Below, one piece after another: positions 54,315 through 63,831 of a stretch of DNA of 64,000 nt. The stretch's first letter is position 1, and every line of letters starts with the position of its first letter. The notes below the pieces were generated by a model. That model had not been told where the DNA came from. It worked only from the letters and a program-made list of their open reading frames with translations, and made no database searches. Source of the DNA: DASQHW01 sp963837155 (GTDB lineage: Bacteria; Actinomycetota; Acidimicrobiia; IMCC26256; PALSA-610); NCBI GenBank assembly GCA_963837155.1, contig CAWIMB010000002.1, positions 1,116,001-1,180,000 of the forward strand, written 5' to 3'. The translations under genes were made by a program, and so were the position numbers.

Positions 54315-57300
54315 TTGTTCCTCAAAGCGCTGACGCTGAAGGGCTTCAAGTCGTTCGCGGACAAGACCACGCTCGACTTCGAGCCTGGCGTCTGCGTCGT
54401 CGTCGGCCCGAACGGCTCGGGCAAGTCGAACATCGTGGACTCGGTGGCGTGGGTGCTCGGTGCACAAGGGGCCCGGGCGCTGCGCGGCGGGAAGATGGAC
54501 GACGTCATCTTCGCGGGCACGGCTGATCGTCCCGCCCTCGGACGCGCCGAGGTCTCGCTCACCATCGACAACAGCGCTCACCTGCTGCCGATCGAGTTCT
54601 CCGAAGTGACGATCACCCGGATGCTGTTCCGCACCGGCGAGTCGGAGTACATGATCAACGGCGCGCCGTGCCGGTTGCTCGACATCCAAGAGCTGCTCTC
54701 CGATACCGGCATCGGCCGCCAACAGCACGTCATCGTCGGACAGGGTCAGCTCGACGCCGTGCTCAACGCTCGTCCCGAGGATCGCCGGGCGATCATCGAG
54801 GAGGCGGCGGGCATTCTCAAGTTCCGCAAGCGCAAGGAAAAGGCGGAGCGCCGGCTCGACGCCACCGAAGGCAATCTGCTGCGGCTCACCGACCTGCTCC
54901 GCGAAGTGCGCCGGCAGCTCCGGCCCCTCGAGCGTCAGGCCGACGCGGCGCGCCGGCACGACGGCATCGTGGCCGAGCTCAACGCGGTGCGCATCCATCT
55001 CGCCGGGCGTGAGATCGACCAGTTGCGCGGACGCGAGAGCAAACGATCTGATGCTCGTCGCGACCTCGCACAACAAGAACAGGATGTGCGAGTTCGGTTG
55101 CGGGCGCTCGACACCGAAGTGATCGAAGCCGAGCACGCGCTGGCGATCCCGGGTGACGACGACGTCGCCGACTTGCTGGCTCGCACCGAAGCACTTCGGG
55201 AGCGCAGCCGCGGGCTCGTCAACCTCGTGGCCGAACGCACGCGCGGACTCGAGCGTGAGCTCGCCGCCGTCGCCGACGAAGGTGTGGTCGAGTCGTTGGT
55301 CGCGGAAGCCGCGCAGCTGCGCGAGCAGCTTGCGGCGGTCGACGCCGACTTCGACGCCCTCGCGCCGACCCGGGCGGAGGTCGATGCCGCCGAGGCGCGC
55401 GTTGCCTCGCTCGTCAGCGGTCCGCCGCTCGGCGATGCCGAAGCCGCATACCAAGGCGCGCGCCGCGACGTCGACGAGCTCACCGAGCGGAACGCGAGCG
55501 TCGAGCGCGAGCTGCTCCAGACACGCGACACGCTGGCCCGCACCGATGAGGAGCGCGACGCGCTGGCGCCGGCGGCCGCGGAGGCTGACGTCGCCGAGGC
55601 CGAAGCGGGGCGGGTCCGCAACGAGATCGAGACGCAAGCCGCAGTCGCGCGCGAGCTGACGTCGGAAGGTCGGGAGCTGCGCGCCGCCGAGGACGCAGTG
55701 CAGACGGCCGACGTGGAGTGGCGCGACGCCGAGGCCGACGCGTCGCGCTCGGCGGGCGCGCGCCGAGATGCTGGCGTTGGCGCTCGACGAGGCCCACGCC
55801 GCGGCGGGCGGCGAGCACCTCGCCGACCTCGACGGTGTGCTCGGCCCGCTCGTCGACCTGCTCGAGATCGACGACGGCGTCGAGGTCGCGGTCGCGGCCG
55901 CGCTCGGTGACGCGCTCAAAGCGATCGTGGTCGACGGTGATGCTGCGGCCCGCGCCGCTGTCGAACGCTTGAAGCGCGGTGACCGCCAGGCGCTGATGCT
56001 CGTTGCCGAAGGTCGCTCGCGGGGCGTGCAGATCTCGTTCGCACCGGCGCAGACGCGCCCGCTGGGCGCGTGCGTACGCGGGTTGCGCGAGGGCCTCGAT
56101 CCCGTGCTGGCGCGACTGTTCGCGCCGTTCGTGCTGGTGGACGGCGGGTGGGAGCAGGCACTCGACGTCGCGCTTGCGAACCCCGGCGTGATCGCGGTGA
56201 CGCGCGAGGGCGACCGTTTCGGTGGCCCGAGCCCGTGGCGAGCAGGCCCGCCCGGCTCGTCCGTCGTCACGCCGGCCGCGCTTGCCGACGCGTCAGCGCA
56301 CGCAGATGACGCGGAGGCAAAGCGCGACGCGGCGGCCGCCCAGGTCGAAGAGGCGCGGCTGCGCCTGGCCGCGGCGCGACGCGCCGAGCTGAGGGCGGCC
56401 GAGGAGGAGCGGCGGCGCCGAGCGGAGCTCGAGAACCTCGTGGCGCGCGCGGCCGAGCTTCGTCGCGACGTCGAAGTTCGCGCCGCCTCGCTCGACGAAC
56501 GGCGCGCCGCACTGGTTGCGCGCCTGACCGATCTCGAAGGAGAGATCGCCTCACTGCCGGACGCCGAGGTCGCGGCCCGGGGCCGGCTCGCACAGGCGGA
56601 ACAGGTGCGTGACGACGCGCGGACGCGCCGCACTGAGTACGAGCGCCTGCGGTCGCAGTCTGCGGCGCTGCGGAGGGACTTCGACATGCGCGGCGCGGCG
56701 GTCGAAGAACGACGTTCGGTACTCGGCGCGCGCCTGACCGAGGTCGAGGCGCGGCTCGCGGCGAGGCCCGACGAAGAGGCGAAGGCTCGCGCCCGACGCG
56801 GGCGGCTCGAGGACCGGCGGGGCGCGATCGCCGAGCTCACGATCCGGCTGCGCGACCGCGCGACCGAGATCGAGGCGCTCGCCGAGCGGCTTCGCACGCG
56901 TCGGCGGGAGCAGTCGGAGGCCGCACGGGAGGCGGGCCGGCGGCTCGACGGATTGCGCGTCCAGCGGGCCGAGGCGGAAAAGCAACTTGCCGAGCTGCGC
57001 GAGCGAGCGAGCCGGCTCGAGGTCGAGGAGGCCGAGATTCGGCTCCGTCTGGAGCAGGCGATCGAGAACGTTCGGCGCGAGTACGACTGCGAGCCCGACG
57101 TCGCGATCGCGGCACCACCCCCGGAGGTGCCCGACGGGGCGTCCCTGCCGGCCCGGGCCCGAGAGCTCGAGCGTGAGCTGCGGCTCATGGGGCCGATCAA
57201 TCCGCTGGCGCTTTCCGAATACGAAGCGCTGCTCGAGCGTCACGAGTTCCTGCAACAACAGCTCGACGACGTGAAGAACACACGGCGCGAGCTGACACGC

Positions 57301-57807
57301 GTCATCAAGACCGTCGACGAGGAGATCGTGCGCGTCTTCGAGATCGCGTTCGCGGACGTGGCCCGCAACTTCTCCGAACTGTTCTCGATGCTTTTCCCGG
57401 GCGGTTCGGGACGCCTGGTGCTGACGAATCCCGATGACATGTTGAATACCGGCATCGAGATGGAAGCGCGTCCGTCGGGGAAGATGGTGCGGCGATTGTC
57501 GTTGCTTTCCGGTGGTGAGCGCTCGCTCGCGGCCCTCGCGTATCTCTTCGGCGTGTTCCGTGCGCGGCCGTCGCCCTTCTATTTGATGGACGAGGTCGAG
57601 GCCGCACTCGACGACGTGAACCTGCACCGGTTCCTTGATCTGCTGCACGAGTTCCGCAATGAGGCGCAGCTGCTTGTCGTCTCGCACCAGAAGCGCACGA
57701 TGGAGGCGGCCGACGTGCTTTACGGCGTCTCGATGCCGCCGGGCGGTTCGAGCCGCGTCGTCAGCCAGCGGATCAGCGACCTGCAGTTCGAGGACACCTC
57801 CGCCTGA
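54315..57807 (+). CDS. smc: Chromosome segregation protein SMC, frameshifted
   Basis: About 1163 residues, the normal SMC size. Head: FKSFADKTTLDFEPG and VVVGPNGSGKSNIVDSV. Coiled coil, hinge (LADLDGVLGPLVDLLEI region), second coiled coil, then LLSGGERSLAALAYLFG and YLMDEVEAALDDVN (signature and Walker B). The frame changes in the first coiled coil; reading one G fewer in the GGG at 55754-55756 joins EADASRSAARAEMLALALDE-like sequence. TTG 54315. ATP-driven chromosome compaction with ScpA/B (not here). Confidence 0.93.
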
Positions 57808-57809
57808 AC

Positions 57810-58781
57810 ATGCTGGCAGCCGATGCGTGCGGTCAGGAACGGCGCGCCTGGTTGTGTCATTGGGTCGGAGACTGGACCGACAATCGCACCGCGCAGGACG
57901 TCGCGCGTCACGTCTCGCCGTGGCTGAGCATCCTCCTCATCGCGCTCCTGGCCGTGGTCGCGAACCGGATCGCCCGGCGTGTGCTCAGGCGGGCCGTGCG
58001 CCGATGGGAGCAGGGCGGCCGTTTCGCGGCCGTCCGCCGGCGCACACCGCTCAGGGTTCTCGAACCGCTGACACCAACCGCGGCGGAACGGCGGCGCCAG
58101 CGCGCGGAGACGATCGGGTCCGGCCTGTCGAGCTTCGTCACGATCTTCGTGTGGATCATCGCGATCGTCTGGATGCTCGCGGTGCTCGGCGTCGAAGCCG
58201 CCACGTTGCTGACGAGCGCCGGGCTGATCGGCGTGGCGCTCGCGTTCGGCGCGCAGAACCTGTTGCGCGACCTGATCGCGGGAACGTTCATCATCTTCGA
58301 GGATCAGCTCGGCGTCGGTGACTCGGTCGACCTCGGCGTCGCGTCGGGCACCGTCGAAGAAGTGACACTGCGCCGGACGCAGCTGCGCGACCTCGAAGGC
58401 GTCGTGTGGCACGTCCCCAACGGCGAGATCCACCGCGTCGGCAACAAGTCGCAGCAGTGGTCGCGCGCGGTGATCGACGTACCGATCTCATCGCGCGTGG
58501 ATCTCGGCCGCGCGCGCGAACTGATCAAGACCACGGCCGACGAGCTCACGCACGATCCCACGTGGCGGGACCGGTTGATCGAGGCGCCGGAGATCTGGGG
58601 CGTCGAGTCGTTCACCCTCGACTCGGTGACGATCCGCCTGGTCGTCAAGACCGCGCCCGGCGAACAGTTCGCAGTCGCGCGCGAGCTTCGAAGCCGGATC
58701 AGCCAAGCCCTCCGCGCCGCGGGCATTGCATTGCCGCCTGTCGCGGAAACCGATGGTCCGTCACCGGGGGCGCCTGGGTAG
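57810..58781 (+). CDS. MscS-family mechanosensitive channel
   Basis: 323 residues. N-terminal helix (about 39-56), a pair of helices (about 110-155) with LTSAGLIGVALAFGAQNLLRDLIAG, the Gly/Ala-rich pore helix of MscS, then the beta domain FIIFEDQLGVGDSV and VWHVPNGEIHRVGN. It would relieve osmotic pressure. It starts 2 bases after the smc stop. Confidence 0.9.
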   Translation: MLAADACGQERRAWLCHWVGDWTDNRTAQDVARHVSPWLSILLIALLAVVANRIARRVLRRAVRRWEQGGRFAAVRRRTPLRVLEPLTPTAAERRRQRAETIGSGLSSFVTIFVWIIAIVWMLAVLGVEAATLLTSAGLIGVALAFGAQNLLRDLIAGTFIIFEDQLGVGDSVDLGVASGTVEEVTLRRTQLRDLEGVVWHVPNGEIHRVGNKSQQWSRAVIDVPISSRVDLGRARELIKTTADELTHDPTWRDRLIEAPEIWGVESFTLDSVTIRLVVKTAPGEQFAVARELRSRISQALRAAGIALPPVAETDGPSPGAPG

Positions 58782-58791
58782 CCTCCGGGAC

Positions 58792-59955
58792 GTGGCCCTC
58801 GTGATCGTCATCATCGTGGTTGCGCTGCTCCTCGTCGCGGGTAGCGCGGCGCTCGTCATCTCCCGGCGGCGCGAGCTGCCCGGCGTTGACGGCGAACCGG
58901 CGGTCGAACCGCCCACGCCCACGACAACCGCCACCGATCTCGACATCCCGACGCCGACCGTCGAAGAGCTCGAGGCGCTCCTCGAGGCGCCGGCACCGGT
59001 TCTCGAAGAGCCCGCACCCGTTCTCGAAGAGCCGGAGGTCATCGAGAAGCCGCGGCTGCGCGACCGCCTCGGTCGCACCCGGAGCGCGTTCGCAGGCGCG
59101 TTCGGGCGTGTGCGCGGCCGCAAGATCGATGACGAGACCTGGGACGAGCTCGAAGAGGCGTTGCTGCTCGCTGACGTCGGCATGAGCACCACCACTCGAT
59201 TGCTCGACGCGGTGCGCTCGCGCGCCAAGGAGGAAGCAATCAGCGAGCCCGACGACCTGGTCGGTCTCATTCGCGACGAAGTCACGGCGTTGCTCGACGA
59301 CGACACCACGGATCGCACGCTGCACGCGGTTCCGGGCGAGTCGAACGTGTGGGTGTTCGTCGGTGTCAACGGCGTCGGCAAGACCACAACGATCGGCAAG
59401 CTCGCGTCGCAACGCATTGTCGACGGCCACCGCGTCGTGCTGGCAGCCGCCGACACGTTCCGCGCCGCGGCCGCTGACCAGTTGCAGTTGTGGGCAGAGC
59501 GCACCGGCAGCGAGATCGTGCGTGGGCAGGAGGGTGCCGATCCCGGTTCAGTGGTGTTCGACGCGATGGCGGCCGCCGCGAGTCGTGGTGCCGACCTTGT
59601 GCTCGTAGACACTGCCGGTCGTCTGCACACGAAGGTCAACCTCATGGAAGAGCTGAAGAAGCTCCGCCGCATCGTTGACCGGACGCCGGGTGCGTGCAAG
59701 GAAGTGCTGCTGGTCATCGACGCGTCGACCGGCCAGAACGGTCTCGTGCAGGCGAAACAGTTTGCCGAAGCCGTCGACGTCACCGGCATCGTGCTCACCA
59801 AGCTTGACGGCACCGCCAAAGGCGGCATCGTCCTCGCGATCCAGTCCGAGCTCGGCATCCCGGTGAAGGTCGTCGGCGTCGGCGAGGGAGTCGGCGATCT
59901 CATCACCTTCGACCCCAAAGAGTTCGCCGCCGCTCTCTTCGAAGGCGATTCCTAG
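58792..59955 (+). CDS. ftsY: SRP receptor GTPase FtsY
   Basis: 387 residues from GTG 58792. An N-terminal membrane helix (ALVIVIIVVALLLVAG), an acidic Glu/Pro linker, then the NG domain: VFVGVNGVGKTTTIGKLAS (G1), DTFRAAAADQL, VDTAGRLHTKVNLM (G3), TKLDGTAKGG (G4) and GVGEGVGDL. A TAGCCT (58779-58784) ends 7 bases before the start, a candidate leaderless -10. Docks ribosome-SRP complexes at the membrane. Confidence 0.95.
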   Translation: MALVIVIIVVALLLVAGSAALVISRRRELPGVDGEPAVEPPTPTTTATDLDIPTPTVEELEALLEAPAPVLEEPAPVLEEPEVIEKPRLRDRLGRTRSAFAGAFGRVRGRKIDDETWDELEEALLLADVGMSTTTRLLDAVRSRAKEEAISEPDDLVGLIRDEVTALLDDDTTDRTLHAVPGESNVWVFVGVNGVGKTTTIGKLASQRIVDGHRVVLAAADTFRAAAADQLQLWAERTGSEIVRGQEGADPGSVVFDAMAAAASRGADLVLVDTAGRLHTKVNLMEELKKLRRIVDRTPGACKEVLLVIDASTGQNGLVQAKQFAEAVDVTGIVLTKLDGTAKGGIVLAIQSELGIPVKVVGVGEGVGDLITFDPKEFAAALFEGDS

Positions 59956-59985
59956 CGACGGACCAGCCGGTAGCCTGACTCTCCT

Positions 59986-61386
59986 GTGTTCGACGCACTG
60001 AGCGACCGCCTCGACGGAATCTTCTCCCGGGTCCGCAACCGCGGGCGCATGACCGAACGCGATGTCGACGAGGTGTCACGCGAGATTCGCGTCGCGCTCC
60101 TCGAAGCCGACGTCAACGTCCGTGTCGCGCGCACCTTTGTCAACCGTGTGAAGGAACGCGCGGTCGGCGAGGAACTGTCGAAGAGCCTCACGCCGGGCCA
60201 GCAGTTCATCAAGATCGTGCACGAGCAACTCGTCGAGACGCTCGGTGGCACGACCGGCAAGCTCACGATGAGCCCCAAGCCGCCGACGGTCGTGATGCTC
60301 GCCGGTCTCCAGGGTTCGGGAAAAACAACCGCCGCCGGCAAGCTCGCCCGCCTGTTGAAGTCGCAAGGGCTGCAACCGCTGCTCGTCGGCGCGGACCTGC
60401 AACGCCCGGCCGCGGTCGAGCAGCTGCGCGTGCTCGCGAGTCGCGTCGACGTGCCGTTCTACAGCGAGGCGACCGATCCGGTGAACGTCGCGCGCGGCGC
60501 GATCGAAGAGGCGCAGCGCCTCGGGCGCAACATCGTCATCGTCGACACCGCGGGCCGCTTGCAGATCGACACCGACCTGATGGACGAGCTGCGCGCGATC
60601 GACGCCGCGGTCGAGCCGCAGAACACGCTGCTCGTCGTCGACGCGATGACCGGCCAGGAGGCCGTCAACGTCGCCGAGGCCTTCAACGAGGCGGTCGGGC
60701 TCGACGGCGTGATCCTCACCAAGATCGACGGTGACGCGCGCGGCGGTGCCGCGCTGTCGGTGAAAGAGGTCGTCGGGAAGCCGATCCTCTTCGCCGGTAC
60801 CGGCGAGAAGCTTGACGAGTTCGAGGCGTTCCACCCCGACCGGATGGCGAGTCGCATCCTCGGCATGGGCGACGTGCTGACGCTCATCGAGAAGGTCGAG
60901 TCGACGTTCGAGGAGGACGAGAAGCGCAAGGCCGAGGAGATCCTGGAGAGTGGCCGGCTCACACTCGAGGACTTCCTCGATCAGATGCAGCAGGTGAAGC
61001 GGATGGGCCCGCTGCAAAACGTGCTCGGCATGTTGCCCGGCATGCCGAAGGAGATCCGCAACGCGGAGATCGACGACAAAGAGATCGGTCGCGTCGAGGC
61101 GATCATCCGCTCGATGACTCCGGAGGAGCGACGCAAGCCCGAGCTCATCAACGGATCGCGCCGCACGCGCATTGCGAAGGGCAGCGGCACCACGACGACC
61201 GAGGTCAACAACCTGTTGAAGCAGTTCAAGCAGGTGCAACAGATGATGCGCGGCATGCCCGGCATGGCGCGCAAGATGAAAGGCAAGAAGGGCAAGAAAG
61301 GCAAGGGCGGAAAGGCAGGCGGCGGGCCGAGGTTGCCGACGGGCGGCGGTATCCCTGCGGGTTTCCCCGGCCTCCCCGAGCTCTGA
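59986..61386 (+). CDS. ffh: Signal recognition particle protein Ffh
   Basis: 466 residues. N domain, then GTPase motifs MLAGLQGSGKTTAAGKLA, DLQRPAAVEQL, VDTAGRLQIDTDLM, TKIDGDARGGAAL and GTGEKLDEFE. The Met-rich M domain (about 300-430) has the helix-turn-helix that binds SRP RNA, and a Lys/Gly tail (KGKKGKKGKGGK). GTG 59986; a TAGCCT -10-like element lies at 59971-59976. Partner of ftsY. The SRP RNA gene is not seen in this window. Confidence 0.95.
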   Translation: MFDALSDRLDGIFSRVRNRGRMTERDVDEVSREIRVALLEADVNVRVARTFVNRVKERAVGEELSKSLTPGQQFIKIVHEQLVETLGGTTGKLTMSPKPPTVVMLAGLQGSGKTTAAGKLARLLKSQGLQPLLVGADLQRPAAVEQLRVLASRVDVPFYSEATDPVNVARGAIEEAQRLGRNIVIVDTAGRLQIDTDLMDELRAIDAAVEPQNTLLVVDAMTGQEAVNVAEAFNEAVGLDGVILTKIDGDARGGAALSVKEVVGKPILFAGTGEKLDEFEAFHPDRMASRILGMGDVLTLIEKVESTFEEDEKRKAEEILESGRLTLEDFLDQMQQVKRMGPLQNVLGMLPGMPKEIRNAEIDDKEIGRVEAIIRSMTPEERRKPELINGSRRTRIAKGSGTTTTEVNNLLKQFKQVQQMMRGMPGMARKMKGKKGKKGKGGKAGGGPRLPTGGGIPAGFPGLPEL

Positions 61387-61427
61387 CCTAGACTCGCTCG
61401 CCGTTCCCTACGCAGGAGTTTTTTCCT

Positions 61428-61853
61428 TTGGCCGTCAAGATCCGCCTGATGCGCGTCGGCAAGAAGAAGCAGCCGACATATCGCGTCGTTGTCGCCGATG
61501 CGCGCAGTCCTCGTGACGGCCGGTTCATCGAGATCATCGGGCAGTACGCACCCCGCCAAGAGCCGTCGCTCGTCACGATCGACAGTGACCGGGCATTGCA
61601 CTGGCTCCGCAACGGCGCCCAACCCACCGAGGAAGCGGCGAAATTGCTGGAGATCACCGGCGTGTGGGACGCCTACACCCAGGCGACCGGCAAAGCGCCC
61701 GCAGCCAAGCCGAAGGCCAAGACGCCCAAGGCCAAGACGGTGAAGGAAGCGCCGCCCGCCGTGGCCCCGCCTGCCGAAGCCCCCGCGGCTGCCGAAGAGG
61801 CGCCGGCGGCTGCAGCCGACGAAGCGCCGGCCGAGGAAACGGCCGAATCGTGA
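61428..61853 (+). CDS. rpsP: 30S ribosomal protein S16 with long Ala/Pro/Glu tail
   Basis: 141 residues from TTG 61428 after AGGAG. The S16 core is residues 1-82 (VKIRLMRVGKKKQPTYRVVV, RFIEIIGQYAP, ALHWLRNGAQPTE). The last ~60 residues are a Lys- then Ala/Pro/Glu-rich low-complexity tail. Such tails occur in some actinobacteria; it probably extends from the ribosome surface. Confidence 0.95.
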   Translation: MAVKIRLMRVGKKKQPTYRVVVADARSPRDGRFIEIIGQYAPRQEPSLVTIDSDRALHWLRNGAQPTEEAAKLLEITGVWDAYTQATGKAPAAKPKAKTPKAKTVKEAPPAVAPPAEAPAAAEEAPAAAADEAPAEETAES

Positions 61854-62182
61854 GCGACATGGACGACGACGGCTTCGAGGACGACGACGAGTTCGAGGAC
61901 GACGACGATGATGAGGTCGGCGCCGTTGGCAACCGTGTCGTCGGTGCGCGAGCGCGCACCGCGGTCGAACACATTGCCCGTCACCTCGTCGACGACCCGG
62001 ATGGCGTGTTCGTCGACGCCAACGAACGCCGTGACACCGTCGCGTTGCTGATCCATGCCAGCCCGGGCGACCTGGGCCGCATCATCGGCAAGCGCGGACG
62101 CGTCATCCAGGCGATGCGTCAGCTCGCGCGGGCGTCCGGATCGACCGAAGGCATACGCGTCACCGTGGACGTCGCGGAGTAG
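61850..62182 (+). CDS. KH-domain RNA-binding protein (KhpA-like) with acidic N-terminus
   Basis: 110 residues from GTG 61850 (ATG 61859 also possible), overlapping the rpsP stop. An Asp/Glu tract (residues ~4-20) precedes a type II KH domain with the GxxG loop in GRIIGKRGRVIQAMRQLA. Conserved between rpsP and rimM; KhpA-like proteins bind many RNAs and help ribosome assembly or cell-size control. Confidence 0.9.
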   Translation: MSDMDDDGFEDDDEFEDDDDDEVGAVGNRVVGARARTAVEHIARHLVDDPDGVFVDANERRDTVALLIHASPGDLGRIIGKRGRVIQAMRQLARASGSTEGIRVTVDVAE

Positions 62183-62185
62183 CGC

Positions 62186-62650
62186 TTGCGGCTCGAAGTC
62201 GGGCGCATCGGTCGCGCGCACGGCTTGCAGGGCGAGGTGAGCGTCACGCCGATCAGCAATCGTCCCGAGCGGTTCGAAGCCGGTTCCGTGCTGTTCGTCG
62301 GCGACCGTACGTTGCGCATCGTTTCCTCGCGCCCTCATCAAGATCGTTGGCTCGTGCGCTTCGAAGGAATCGACGACCGTGACAGCGCCGAAGCCCTCCG
62401 AAACCTCGTGCTCGTCGGCGACGCGCTCCCAGAGATGCCCGAAGATCAGCTCTGGGTCCACGAGCTGATCGGCGCCGAGGTACGCGACCGAACTGGCCAC
62501 GAGCTGGGGCACGTTGTCGCCGTCGAGGCGAACCCCGCCCACGACCTCCTGGTACTCGAGAACGGCGCGCTCGTTCCCATGGTGTTCGTGGTGTCGAACG
62601 AAGCCGGCACCGTCGTGATCGACCCGCCCGAGGGATTGTTCGACCTGTGA
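62186..62650 (+). CDS. rimM: Ribosome maturation factor RimM
   Basis: 154 residues from TTG 62186. LEVGRIGRAHGLQGEVSVTP is the conserved N-terminal barrel; the PRC barrel follows with LWVHELIGAEVRD and PMVFVV. Assembles the 30S head with S19. Ends in a GTGA overlap with trmD. Confidence 0.93.
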   Translation: MRLEVGRIGRAHGLQGEVSVTPISNRPERFEAGSVLFVGDRTLRIVSSRPHQDRWLVRFEGIDDRDSAEALRNLVLVGDALPEMPEDQLWVHELIGAEVRDRTGHELGHVVAVEANPAHDLLVLENGALVPMVFVVSNEAGTVVIDPPEGLFDL

Positions 62651-63381
62651 CATTCAGGGTCAATGTGTTCACGATCTTCCCCGAATACCTCGAGACGCCG
62701 TTGGGCATTTCGATCGTCGGGCACGCACGCGAGTCGGGACTGCTCGATGTCCGGCTGCACGACCCGCGCGAGGTGACAACCGACCGGCATCGCAGCGTCG
62801 ATGACGAGCCGTTTGGCGGCGGCGCGGGCATGGTGATGATGCCGGGGCCACTCTTCGATGCCGTCGAGGCCGCGCAACCGCCGCGGCCGTTGTTCCTGCT
62901 GTCGGCGAGCGGCCGGCGCTTCGACCACGACGTCGCCCGAGAACTCGCCGGCGGCGACGGCTTTTCGCTGATCTGCGGGCGGTACGAAGGCGTCGATCAG
63001 CGCGTCGCCGACCATCTCTGCGACGGCGAGTTGTCCGTCGGGGATTTCGTGTTGGCCGGCGGCGAAGCGGCGGCACTCGTGGTCATCGAGGCGGTGGTGC
63101 GGCTCCGCACCGGAGTGCTCGGGAACGACGCGTCCGCTGCCGACGAGTCGTTCGCCGACGGTCTCCTCGAGTATCCGCAGTACACCCGGCCGGCGACCTT
63201 CCGGGAGTGGCAGGTCCCTGAGGTCCTGCGGTCGGGTGACCACGCCCGCATCGCCCGCTGGCGACGAGCGCAGGCGTTGCGGCGCACGGCCGCCCGCCGC
63301 CCGGACCTCCTCGGGCCGGTGCCGACCGGGGAGGAACAGGCGCTGCTCGACGAGTTCCCCGACGACTCGGCACCCGGCTAG
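62647..63381 (+). CDS. trmD: tRNA (guanine-37-N1)-methyltransferase
   Basis: 244 residues from GTG 62647. SPOUT fold; VNVFTIFPEYLETPLGISI, DDEPFGGGAGMVMMPGPL, LICGRYEGVDQRV and GDFVLAGGEAAALVVI form the trefoil-knot SAM site. Methylates G37 to prevent frameshifting. Confidence 0.95.
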   Translation: MTFRVNVFTIFPEYLETPLGISIVGHARESGLLDVRLHDPREVTTDRHRSVDDEPFGGGAGMVMMPGPLFDAVEAAQPPRPLFLLSASGRRFDHDVARELAGGDGFSLICGRYEGVDQRVADHLCDGELSVGDFVLAGGEAAALVVIEAVVRLRTGVLGNDASAADESFADGLLEYPQYTRPATFREWQVPEVLRSGDHARIARWRRAQALRRTAARRPDLLGPVPTGEEQALLDEFPDDSAPG

Positions 63382-63414
63382 CATCTCCCGTCTGCCGTCC
63401 CCCGGGAGTCAGCA

Positions 63415-63759
63415 ATGAACCGCACCGACCTCGTCGACCGCGCCCAGCTGCGCGACGACATCCCCGACTTCGGGCCGGGCGACACCCTGAAGGTCCACGT
63501 CCGCGTGGTCGAGGGCAACCGACAGCGGGTCCAGATGTTCCAAGGGGTCGTCATCCGGCGCCAGGGCAGCGGGGCCCGGGAGACCTTCACCGTGCGCAAG
63601 GTGAGCTTCGGGGTGGGGGTCGAGCGCACCTTCCCCGTGCACTCTCCGATCATCGCCCGGATCGAAGTGATCACCCGGGGTGACGTACGGCGCGCAAAGC
63701 TTTACTACCTCCGCGACCGCATTGGAAAGCGAGCGAAGATCAAGGAAAAGCGCACCTGA
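63415..63759 (+). CDS. rplS: 50S ribosomal protein L19
   Basis: 114 residues. GDTLKVHVRVVEGNRQRVQ, FQGVVIRRQGSGARETFTVRK-type core and IEVITRGDVRRAKLYYLRDR are standard. ATG 63415 after GGGAG. Last gene of the rpsP-trmD operon. Confidence 0.95.
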   Translation: MNRTDLVDRAQLRDDIPDFGPGDTLKVHVRVVEGNRQRVQMFQGVVIRRQGSGARETFTVRKVSFGVGVERTFPVHSPIIARIEVITRGDVRRAKLYYLRDRIGKRAKIKEKRT

Positions 63760-63784
63760 CCAGGAGTTTCGCGCTGAAAACGGT

Positions 63785-63802
63785 GCTCGGGAACGGCCGA
63801 GC
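63785..63802 (+). terminator. Hairpin after rplS
   Basis: GCTCGG (63785-63790), GAACGG, CCGAGC (63797-63802), 25 bases after the rplS stop; no T-run. Probable operon end. Confidence 0.45.
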
Positions 63803-63819
63803 CTGACCCCCGGCGGTCG

Positions 63820-63825
63820 TAGACT
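63820..63825 (+). promoter_or_regulatory. Candidate leaderless -10 of the DUF2469 gene
   Basis: TAGACT, six bases before GTG 63832. The predicted start of transcription coincides with the start codon, and no ribosome-binding site exists. Confidence 0.4.
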
Positions 63826-63831
63826 GGGGCG

